Of a stretch of DNA of 7,260 bases, positions 1-5,077 are shown in pieces (the stretch's first letter is position 1; each line of letters starts with the position of its first letter). The notes under the pieces were generated by a model. That model made no database searches and was not told the origin of the DNA. It saw nothing but the letters and a program-made list of their open reading frames with translations. The translations under genes and the position numbers were made by a program. This DNA comes from Bacillota bacterium (GTDB lineage: Bacteria; Bacillota; Bacilli; Bacillales; Bacillaceae_J): the NCBI GenBank assembly GCA_023457235.1, contig JAEWMK010000538.1:1-7260 (forward strand), given 5' to 3'.

Positions 1-163
1 AGATTAAATAGGTGACCTTAATAATGCCTTTATGACTTGTTTTATCTAATCCAATTCCAAGAACATAGGCCCTTTGATCAATTTCCTCTTGATCCCAACA
101 ACCTGTTAAAATTAAAAGAGTCGTAAATATAAGGATTAGCTTAATGCTGCTTCGCTTTATCAT
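1..163 (-). CDS. Ger(x)C-family spore germination lipoprotein (C subunit), N-terminal 54 residues only
   Basis: This is the C subunit of a GerA-type germinant receptor, a lipoprotein on the outer face of the spore inner membrane that acts with the A and B subunits encoded upstream. Only the first 54 codons are visible because the gene leaves the window at base 1; members of the family are usually about 350-400 residues. Residues 1-21 form a lipoprotein signal peptide: a basic start (MIKRSSIK), a hydrophobic core, then a lipobox LTGC with Cys22 as the expected lipidated residue. Cys22 is followed by WDQEEID and then by VLGIGLD (residues 34-40), the typical opening of Ger(x)C proteins. The ATG at 163-161 lies inside the end of the B gene, a 23-bp overlap in another frame, and has a GGGGAG ribosome binding site 7 nt upstream (bases 176-171). 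The family call is firm. Which paralogue this is (GerA, GerB, GerK or another) cannot be told. Confidence 0.93.
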   Translation of the reverse strand, partial: MIKRSSIKLILIFTTLLILTGCWDQEEIDQRAYVLGIGLDKTSHKGIIKVTYLI

Positions 164-1247
164 GTTTAAACTCCCCTTTTAATTTGGCAATTAACCACAT
201 GAGGCATGGGAATAACAGAAACACAGGGCTAATAATTTCCAATAGTGTGTCTCTTAAAATAAAGATGGTAAAAGTAGGGGCTTCAGGTGCCATACCGATA
301 ATAACAGTAATTGTCGCGATTGTTGGGATCAGATATTCGAAGTTTTTGATATTACAAATCCCACCCAAAAAAAGCGCAATTAAATACAAATAAAAGGAAA
401 ATCGAATAAATGTAGCAATTACCCAAAATGGAAAGAAAAAAGTTTCAACATTTGTTAAAAATCCAAGTCGAATGATGCGTATTAATTCATGAAATGGGTA
501 ATTTACCATTTTTAAACCTTCATAATCGAATACAAATAAATAAATAAGAAAGGAGAAACTTATTAAAATCGATATGGTACCTAAGCCAATTATTGTCCCT
601 TTTTTGAAAGCATTAGCTGATACTAGATATGGTGCGATAAGTCCCAAAAAGAAAAAATCAGCATAAATTGACACATGTGACGTACTCACTTTAAGGACTT
701 CCGAAATTCCAGGACCGAAAACTGGAAAAAGAAAGAGTCCATTGCCATCTTGTAGTGAAAACAAGAGAGCAACAAAAAGGGAAATTAAAAGGTAAAAAAG
801 AACTAGCCACGAAATACTACCCAAATGCTCTAACCCTCTTTTAGCAATATAGGCACTGACTGTCATCAAGTTGGTATAGATAATTAATGTTGGTGATTTG
901 GTAAAGTACATTGTATTAATAATATCAACATAAACCGCAGAATCGACGATTAGTGCACAAACACCGATAAGTAACAAAATTATCGATAGGCAGTTGCCAA
1001 TAAATTTTCCAAATAAATGAAGTATACAATCATGCAAATTTTTGTTTTTATATAATGTTATAACCTTAATCATAAGATAAATTGGGATAATAGATAAAAT
1101 TCCTATAATAAGTGGCGCCATCCAGTACGCACTACCTAATGGTTCTACTAAAATGGCAGGTGTATCATCTGAGAGTTTCACACCAATTACAAGTAAAATG
1201 ATCGCGATGTATTCTCTTATCCCGATTTTCCCGGTTGATTTCTCCAT
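141..1247 (-). CDS. GerAB-family spore germination permease (B subunit, APC-superfamily fold)
   Basis: This 368-residue integral membrane protein is the B subunit of a GerA-type nutrient germinant receptor. In this family the B subunit resembles amino-acid permeases and is thought to bind the germinant in the spore inner membrane. The sequence shows roughly ten hydrophobic segments, the first near residues 11-34 (REYIAIILLVIGVK, then the polar SDDTPAI). Residues 135-144 (AKRGLEHLGS) match the AxRGLExI-type loop common in the family, and an aromatic helix follows at about 266-291 (NVETFFFPFWVIATF). The tail is short and basic (KLKGEFKHDKAKQH). Its length is normal for the family. The gene begins 7 bp after the A-subunit stop, and the only Shine-Dalgarno-like sequence is a weak AGGAAA overlapping that TAG stop, so translational coupling is likely. 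The 3' end overlaps the C-subunit gene by 23 bp. The paralogue name and the germinant are unknown. Confidence 0.95.
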   Translation of the reverse strand: MEKSTGKIGIREYIAIILLVIGVKLSDDTPAILVEPLGSAYWMAPLIIGILSIIPIYLMIKVITLYKNKNLHDCILHLFGKFIGNCLSIILLLIGVCALIVDSAVYVDIINTMYFTKSPTLIIYTNLMTVSAYIAKRGLEHLGSISWLVLFYLLISLFVALLFSLQDGNGLFLFPVFGPGISEVLKVSTSHVSIYADFFFLGLIAPYLVSANAFKKGTIIGLGTISILISFSFLIYLFVFDYEGLKMVNYPFHELIRIIRLGFLTNVETFFFPFWVIATFIRFSFYLYLIALFLGGICNIKNFEYLIPTIATITVIIGMAPEAPTFTIFILRDTLLEIISPVFLLFPCLMWLIAKLKGEFKHDKAKQH

Positions 1248-1254
1248 AGATTTC

Positions 1255-2796
1255 CTATTTCGTCTGCTTTTTGATAAGATCCTTCGGTTTCAGATAACCT
1301 GGACGAATCCTTTCATTCTTTAATAATTGTCTAATAATGGTGTCTTTTGATGATGCATATTTTGGTGACATTGGTGCCAGGTAAGGAACGCCAAATGATT
1401 TGATTGATACCATATAAGCAAGGCCCATCGTAAATAAAGCCGCCATACCATATATACCAAATATTCCCGAAGAAAGGATAAAGGCAAACCGGATAATCCG
1501 TATGGCGAAATTCATGCTAATATCACTAATGGTGAATGAGCATAACCCACTTAATGCGACAACAATGACAACAATCGGACTAACGATATTGGCTTGAACG
1601 GCTGCCTGCCCTAGAATGAGCGCCCCGACGATTCCGATTGTCGGTCCAATTGGGCTAGGTACTCGTAACCCAGCTTCTCTAATAAGCTCAAATGCTATTT
1701 CCATCATTAAAATTTCGAAAAAGGATGGAAAGGGGACCTTTTCACGCGTTGCTGATATCGCTAATAGGAGGTCAGTTGGAACCATTTCAGAATGATAATT
1801 TGTGATAGAAACGTAAATTGCTGAAGCAAAAAGTGTAATAAATAATGCTGATACACGAAGAATTCTAATAAAATTACCATAGATAAAACGTAAATAGTGA
1901 TCTTCGGGGTTATGAATAAAGGCCCAAAAGGTCGCTGGAAGAATTAAAGAAGCCGGCGAATTATTCATGAGTAGAACAACATATCCATCTTCCAAGAATG
2001 AAGCTGCGCGGTCAGGCCTCTCTGTGTATAAAATACTTGGAAAAATAGATGCTGGTCTTTCCTCTATATACTGCTCTAACAAGCTAAGATTTTGGATTGC
2101 ATCAACCTCTAATGCACTGACCCTCTCTTTAATATTTTTAACCAGCTTGTCATTTGCAAGATCCTTTATGTATAAAATGTATAACTCATTTTTTGAGCGT
2201 ACTGAGACTTGCGTTGTTTCTACTATAAGATTTTCATTTTTAATTTTCTTACGAATCAATGATATATTTGTCGTTACTTTTTCATTAAATGCTTCCTTTG
2301 GTCCTTTTACAACAGTTTCATTTTCAGCTTTTTCAACAGATCTACTTTGAAAATTGGAAGTTCCTATTACATATGCTTGATGATCACCATCAACAAAAAG
2401 GACTGTATTTCCTTGATTTGCACCATCCGTTACATCCTTTATTTTTTTTATCTCAGAAATTGATTGGACCTGTATAATATCTTTGATTGATTTTATAGAG
2501 TTTTCATTGCGTAAAAGAGGCTCTATAATATGTTCACTGATCTCCTTTACGTCAGAAATAGTTGAAATGAATAAAAGTGCAGCTTTTTTATTTAAACCGT
2601 TAATAGTTAAATTGTGGATTTTGACATCACTATTTTCAGGTATTGAATACATCTTTTTGATTATTGAAATATTGTTCTCAAGTACTGAATCAATATCCTG
2701 TTCCTTTCTTTGGATGTCATCAAGTGATGACTGTTCGGGATAATCCTTTTGGTCTTGAAACTTATCCTTGTATTTTTTGTATAAATAATTTAGCAT
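1255..2796 (-). CDS. GerA-family spore germination protein (A subunit)
   Basis: This 513-residue protein is the A subunit of a GerA-type germinant receptor, which sits in the spore inner membrane and helps relay the nutrient signal that triggers germination. A large hydrophilic N-terminal half (about residues 1-275) carries family motifs: VVKGPKEAFNE (162-172, the VVRGPREGF-like block) and TERPDRA (258-264). The membrane half follows, with clear hydrophobic segments near 313-333, 385-403, 405-422, 432-450 and 450-466. Within it lies the highly conserved stretch PTDLLLAISATREKVPFPSF (340-359), then LIREAGLRVPSPIGPTIG (371-388) and GQAAVQANIVSP (396-407). The C-terminal tail is short, basic and soluble. 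The ATG has a GGAG ribosome binding site with 6 nt of spacing, and this start gives a family-typical length. It is the first gene of an A-B-C operon. A sigma-G-like -10 lies about 50 bp upstream. The germinant specificity cannot be read from the sequence. Confidence 0.96.
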   Translation of the reverse strand: MLNYLYKKYKDKFQDQKDYPEQSSLDDIQRKEQDIDSVLENNISIIKKMYSIPENSDVKIHNLTINGLNKKAALLFISTISDVKEISEHIIEPLLRNENSIKSIKDIIQVQSISEIKKIKDVTDGANQGNTVLFVDGDHQAYVIGTSNFQSRSVEKAENETVVKGPKEAFNEKVTTNISLIRKKIKNENLIVETTQVSVRSKNELYILYIKDLANDKLVKNIKERVSALEVDAIQNLSLLEQYIEERPASIFPSILYTERPDRAASFLEDGYVVLLMNNSPASLILPATFWAFIHNPEDHYLRFIYGNFIRILRVSALFITLFASAIYVSITNYHSEMVPTDLLLAISATREKVPFPSFFEILMMEIAFELIREAGLRVPSPIGPTIGIVGALILGQAAVQANIVSPIVVIVVALSGLCSFTISDISMNFAIRIIRFAFILSSGIFGIYGMAALFTMGLAYMVSIKSFGVPYLAPMSPKYASSKDTIIRQLLKNERIRPGYLKPKDLIKKQTK

Positions 2797-2847
2797 ATCG
2801 CACTCCAGACCCTTTTTTACATAGTTTTCCTATAGTTTCATAATTCA

Positions 2848-2880
2848 TACTATGTTTTGGTAATGATCAGACATTATTGA
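2848..2880 (-). promoter_or_regulatory. Possible forespore (sigma-G-type) promoter of the germination operon
   Basis: On the minus strand, bases 2854-2848 read CATAGTA, which fits the CATNNTA -10 pattern of sigma-G promoters, the class known to drive gerA-type operons. A start site about 7 nt downstream would give a leader of roughly 45 nt before the ATG at 2796. The -35 side is weak: TCAATA (2880-2875) resembles TGAATA but lies 20 nt away, and at the usual 18-nt spacing the sequence is ATAAT. This is a tentative call based on one good element and on knowledge of the gene family. Confidence 0.32.
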
Positions 2881-2910
2881 TTGCACCATTAAATAAACCC
2901 AAATAACATA

Positions 2911-2959
2911 AAAAGCCTAAAATACGCAAGCAGTTCATAGATGCTTTCATATTTTAGGC
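2911..2959 (-). terminator. Rho-independent terminator of the 61-residue protein gene
   Basis: On the minus strand a perfect 10-bp stem (GCCTAAAATA, bases 2959-2950 read as the complement, pairing with 2924-2915) closes on a 3x3 internal loop, then a 5-bp stem (AAGCA with TGCTT) and a 9-nt apical loop. A U-rich run (CTTTTTATG) follows at once. The hairpin starts about 10 bp past the small gene's TGA at 2969. It therefore separates that transcript from the germination operon, which must have its own promoter. On the plus strand there is no T run, so it does not look bidirectional. Confidence 0.8.
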
Positions 2960-2968
2960 GTCGATTGT

Positions 2969-3154
2969 TCAACTGGCTCTATTTACTTTTCCACCATGGA
3001 TAACCTGAAATTTTTTCTTTTTTCCTTCTCTTAATCCTTTTTTAACCTTTAAAAAAAGCAAAATTGGTACCCAAATAAAAGCTATAACGGTAATTATTAC
3101 ATAATACAAAGAAGGATCAACAACACCAAAAAGCATATCTCCTTGCTCAATCAT
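2969..3154 (-). CDS. Small single-span membrane protein, function unknown (61 aa)
   Basis: I do not recognise this family. The protein has a short acidic, polar N-terminus (MIEQGDM), the motif LFGVVDPSLYY (residues 8-18), one hydrophobic span at about residues 17-35, and a strongly basic C-terminal tail rich in lysine and arginine (VKKGLREGKKKK). By the positive-inside rule the tail should be cytoplasmic and the N-terminus outside. Coding is supported by a ribosome binding site AAGGTGG 10 nt upstream of the ATG, a well-spaced candidate promoter just before it, and a terminator 10 bp after the stop. It sits directly downstream of brnQ but beyond that gene's terminator. Many bacterial symporters have single-span accessory proteins of this size, so a link to BrnQ or another carrier is possible, but this is speculation. 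A second ATG (codon 7) has AAGGAG only 3 nt before it, which is too close, so I keep the first. Confidence 0.72.
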   Translation of the reverse strand: MIEQGDMLFGVVDPSLYYVIITVIAFIWVPILLFLKVKKGLREGKKKKFQVIHGGKVNRAS

Positions 3155-3181
3155 TTCATGAATGCCACCTTTTTGATAGTT

Positions 3182-3210
3182 TTTATATTATATTATATAA
3201 AAATTGTAAA
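3182..3210 (-). promoter_or_regulatory. Candidate sigma-A promoter of the 61-residue protein gene
   Basis: On the minus strand TTTACA (3210-3205, five of six bases of TTGACA) is followed after exactly 17 nt by TATAAA (3187-3182, five of six bases of TATAAT). The start site would be near 3175, leaving a short leader of about 20 nt that contains the AAGGTGG ribosome binding site at 3171-3165. The spacer is itself AT-rich and contains overlapping TATAAT-like words, so the exact -10 is uncertain. Confidence 0.55.
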
Positions 3211-3261
3211 TATCCTTCTGATTATGATTAAATTTTTTCGATTTATATAGGTTTTATTAAA

Positions 3262-3304
3262 AAGCCCAGAATCCCTTGACCGTAGTGGGGGGAAATCTGG
3301 GCTT
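3262..3304 (-). terminator. Rho-independent terminator of brnQ
   Basis: Nine perfect base pairs (AAGCCCAGA with TCTGGGCTT, bases 3262-3270 and 3296-3304) enclose a second short stem (TCCC at 3272-3275 with GGGA at 3290-3293). In the minus direction the hairpin ends in TTTTTAATAAAAC, a modest U tract. It lies 19 bp beyond the brnQ stop at 3323. The structure should end most brnQ transcripts before the small gene, although the broken U tract may allow some readthrough. Confidence 0.8.
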
Positions 3305-3322
3305 AATTGTAGCTAACTTAAT

Positions 3323-4669
3323 TTAATTATTTTCAACCGGTGACACTTGATAATCTGCTTTTTTTACTACGTTGATGACAAATCCAATCACTCCACCAAT
3401 AATTGCTGGCAAAATCCAACCTAATCCAACCGAATACATTGGAAGAATAGTAGTCAATAGATCATTGATGACTTGTACATTAATGCCAGCTGCATTTAAT
3501 CCATCAAATACACTTACAATTCCGGTTAATAACATGCTAACTTGATAGACCTCTTTTTTACCTTTAAATAGAGGGTGAAGGAATGTTAACACTAGTAAAC
3601 AAATAGCTAATGGATATAAAGCGACTAAAACTGGTACTGAAATAGAAATTAATGTTGATAAACCAAAGTTTGCGATGATTGTACTAAAAATCGTGAAAAT
3701 GACTGCCCATCTTGTATATGAAATACTTGGTACTAATTTAGTGAAATATGATGCACATGATGTGATCAAGCCGATACTAGTTGTTAAACAAGCAGCAATT
3801 ACAATAAGTGAAAGTAATGCATTTCCATATGCTCCAAAATAATGAGCTGATACTGCTGCAAGAATGGCACCGCCATTATCTAGCATCCCAAGTTCAGAAA
3901 CACTAGTTGCTCCCATATAGGCAAGGGAAGAGTAGATGGCAGCTAGTAATCCACCTGCAATAAGTGCAACCTTTAAACTTGAAGTCATAATTTCTTTCTT
4001 TGTAATTGCGCCACTATTTTTCATTGTATTGATGATAATGATTCCAAACACAAATGCAGCAAGTGCATCCATTGTTAAATATCCTTCTTGAAATCCTTTG
4101 AAAAAGGCATTGTTAAGATAATTTTCAGTTGGAGCTTGAATTTCTCCAATTGGATTAAGGAAAACAGCAACAATAAGAACTGCAATTGAAATTAATAATA
4201 TAGGTGTTAATACTTTTCCAACAATATCAACTAATTTAGAAGATTTTAGTGAAAAGAATAAAGTAATTGCAAAAAAGATAATTGAAAAAATTACTAATGG
4301 TAAGAACCCTGCATTTTCCCCAAAGAAAGGTTTTATTCCGATTTCATAAGATACTGTAGCCGTTCTAGGTATTGCAAAAAGTGGACCGATTGATAGATAA
4401 AGCGCACATGTAAATAAAATTCCATATATAGGGTGAACTCTACTTGCTAGAGATTGCAAGTCACTCTTCCCGGAAAAACCTAATGCTAATACACCTAAGA
4501 CTGGTAATCCAACTCCAGTTACGATAAAGCCAGCATTTGCAGCCCAAACGTTTTCTCCTGCCATTTGTCCAAGCATTACAGGGAATATTAAGTTCCCAGC
4601 TCCGAAGAATAGAGCAAATAACATAAATCCTACTGAAACGACAAATGAGAATGAATTTCTTGATGCCAT
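3323..4669 (-). CDS. brnQ: BrnQ-type branched-chain amino acid:cation symporter (LIVCS family)
   Basis: This 448-residue polytopic membrane protein belongs to the LIVCS family, which imports leucine, isoleucine and valine with Na+ or H+ across the cytoplasmic membrane. Family signatures are clear: FFGAGNLIFPVMLGQ at residues 21-35, GPLFAIPRTATVSYE at 95-109, and GFQEGYLTMDALAAFVFG at about 192-209. About twelve hydrophobic segments run to a basic, hydrophilic end (VVKKADYQVSPVENN). Length is normal. I start it at the ATG at 4669, not at the TTG 36 bp upstream. GGAGGT lies 7 nt before the ATG, the upstream TTG has no ribosome binding site, and the 12 extra residues are not seen in the family. 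It is preceded by an extended -10 promoter and several CodY-box-like sites and followed by its own terminator, so it is probably monocistronic and amino-acid regulated. The exact substrate preference within the family is not readable here. Confidence 0.96.
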   Translation of the reverse strand: MASRNSFSFVVSVGFMLFALFFGAGNLIFPVMLGQMAGENVWAANAGFIVTGVGLPVLGVLALGFSGKSDLQSLASRVHPIYGILFTCALYLSIGPLFAIPRTATVSYEIGIKPFFGENAGFLPLVIFSIIFFAITLFFSLKSSKLVDIVGKVLTPILLISIAVLIVAVFLNPIGEIQAPTENYLNNAFFKGFQEGYLTMDALAAFVFGIIIINTMKNSGAITKKEIMTSSLKVALIAGGLLAAIYSSLAYMGATSVSELGMLDNGGAILAAVSAHYFGAYGNALLSLIVIAACLTTSIGLITSCASYFTKLVPSISYTRWAVIFTIFSTIIANFGLSTLISISVPVLVALYPLAICLLVLTFLHPLFKGKKEVYQVSMLLTGIVSVFDGLNAAGINVQVINDLLTTILPMYSVGLGWILPAIIGGVIGFVINVVKKADYQVSPVENN

Positions 4670-4676
4670 ATATAAG

Positions 4677-4682
4677 ACCTCC
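4677..4682 (-). promoter_or_regulatory. Ribosome binding site that fixes the brnQ start
   Basis: GGAGGT on the minus strand, 7 nt before the ATG at 4669. It decides for this ATG over the in-frame TTG at 4705, which has nothing comparable upstream. Confidence 0.9.
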
Positions 4683-4740
4683 AATAATAATTTGAAAATA
4701 TTCAACTGTTTTAATATTGAAATAATAATATAGTTATTTT

Positions 4741-4755
4741 ATTTTTCTGATAATA
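4741..4755. promoter_or_regulatory. CodY-box-like site in the brnQ leader
   Basis: ATTTTTCTGATAATA matches the CodY consensus AATTTTCWGAAAATT at 12 of 15 positions. It lies about 45-60 nt downstream of the inferred brnQ start site, where bound CodY could block elongation. In such AT-rich DNA a three-mismatch match can occur by chance, so the call rests partly on its companions and on the known CodY control of branched-chain amino acid carriers in Bacillus. Confidence 0.45.
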
Positions 4756-4806
4756 AAACAGAATATTATTTTGTTAGAATATTTTTTTAATTTTTCCTGT
4801 GATTAG

Positions 4807-4835
4807 AATATATCATGGATATAACGGTTATGCAA
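4807..4835 (-). promoter_or_regulatory. Extended -10 promoter of brnQ
   Basis: On the minus strand TTGCAT (4835-4830) is followed after 17 nt by TATATT (4812-4807), which is five of six bases of the -10 consensus. TGA comes immediately before it, giving the TGN extended -10 motif. The -35 is weak (TTG only), which an extended -10 can offset. The start site would be near 4800, giving a leader of about 130 nt. A CodY-like site abuts the -35. Confidence 0.6.
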
Positions 4836-4836
4836 T

Positions 4837-4851
4837 AGATTTCTGAAAAAT
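4837..4851. promoter_or_regulatory. CodY-box-like site abutting the brnQ -35
   Basis: AGATTTCTGAAAAAT matches the CodY consensus AATTTTCWGAAAATT at 12 of 15 positions, including the whole central TTTCTGAAAA core apart from the left flank. It ends one base upstream of the brnQ -35, at about -37 to -51, so CodY bound here could interfere with polymerase binding. Confidence 0.5.
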
Positions 4852-4879
4852 CGAATTATATAAAAATACCAATAATATT

Positions 4880-4894
4880 AATTTTCTGATAATA
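4880..4894. promoter_or_regulatory. Best CodY-box-like site, upstream of brnQ
   Basis: AATTTTCTGATAATA matches the CodY consensus AATTTTCWGAAAATT at 13 of 15 positions, the closest match in the window. It lies about 80-94 nt upstream of the inferred brnQ start site. It is also about 75 bp upstream of the candidate SNF2-gene -10, so it could affect either gene. Confidence 0.58.
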
Positions 4895-4966
4895 TTTTCC
4901 GGTTTTTTACTAAGAATCTTTTTTATGGAAATGTTTAAATATAATAGTATTGCTATATTGTTAAAG

Positions 4967-4975
4967 TGATATAAG
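4967..4975 (+). promoter_or_regulatory. Weak candidate extended -10 promoter of the SNF2-family gene
   Basis: TGATATAAG gives a TGN extension followed by TATAAG, five of six bases of the -10 consensus. No good -35 lies 16-18 nt upstream (GTATTG at 17). A start near 4982 would leave a leader of about 95 nt. TATACT at 4999-5004 is an alternative -10, also without a good -35. Tentative. Confidence 0.33.
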
Positions 4976-5063
4976 CGTAATTTATGAGAAAGATCTTATA
5001 TACTGGCGGGAATATCTTCTTCGTGATAAATTTGTAGAAGAAAATTAAAGACCGTTTGTAAGA

Positions 5064-5070
5064 GAGGAGG
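5064..5070 (+). promoter_or_regulatory. Ribosome binding site that fixes a TTG start
   Basis: GAGGAGG lies 7 nt before the TTG at 5078. The first in-frame ATG (5102) has no Shine-Dalgarno sequence, and an in-frame TAA at 5027 rules out any start much further upstream, so the TTG is the best start. Confidence 0.82.
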
Positions 5071-5077
5071 CAACCTG

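Larger units (their letters stand above)
4743..4894. repeat. Pair of 13-base direct repeats flanking the brnQ promoter
   Basis: TTTTCTGATAATA occurs at 4743-4755 and again at 4882-4894, identical over 13 bases with different flanking bases, 139 bp apart. Each copy forms most of a CodY-like box, and they lie on either side of the brnQ promoter. The repeat therefore probably reflects shared operator sequence, not a duplication. Confidence 0.6.
4670..5077. other. 408-bp divergent intergenic region between brnQ and the SNF2-family gene
   Basis: Very AT-rich and without a credible gene on either strand. It contains the brnQ promoter, three CodY-box-like sites, a 13-base direct repeat, a weaker candidate promoter for the plus-strand gene, and the two ribosome binding sites at its ends. 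I looked for a T-box or other riboswitch in the roughly 130-nt brnQ leader (about 4800-4670). I saw no T-box sequence, no strong leader terminator, and only AT-rich sequence with little stable pairing. Confidence 0.8.

Noticed and set aside
184..2743. Open frames on the plus strand at 184-393, 1967-2350, 2289-2477 and 2483-2743
   Set aside because: All lie antisense inside the clearly recognised germination A and B genes, lack convincing ribosome binding sites and encode low-complexity, unrecognisable peptides. They are shadows of the real genes.
2911..2959. The inverted repeat as a mobile-element end or bidirectional terminator
   Set aside because: It is a single hairpin right after a stop codon with a T run only on the minus-strand side. 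There is no second copy, target duplication or transposase.
3176..3204. TATA-rich tract as a microsatellite or structural element
   Set aside because: It is short and imperfect, and is better explained as the spacer and -10 of the small gene's promoter.
4686..4700. A fourth CodY-like box near the brnQ ribosome binding site (around ATATTTTCAAATTAT)
   Set aside because: It has four or more mismatches to the consensus, including the central G. That is not distinguishable from AT-rich background.
4670..4705. Longer brnQ start at an upstream TTG adding 12 residues
   Set aside because: The TTG lacks a ribosome binding site, while the ATG at 4669 has GGAGGT at 7-nt spacing and gives the family-typical N-terminus.
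4670..4800. T-box or other riboswitch in the brnQ leader
   Set aside because: The leader is AT-rich with no T-box consensus, no specifier-type stem and no terminator hairpin that I can see.
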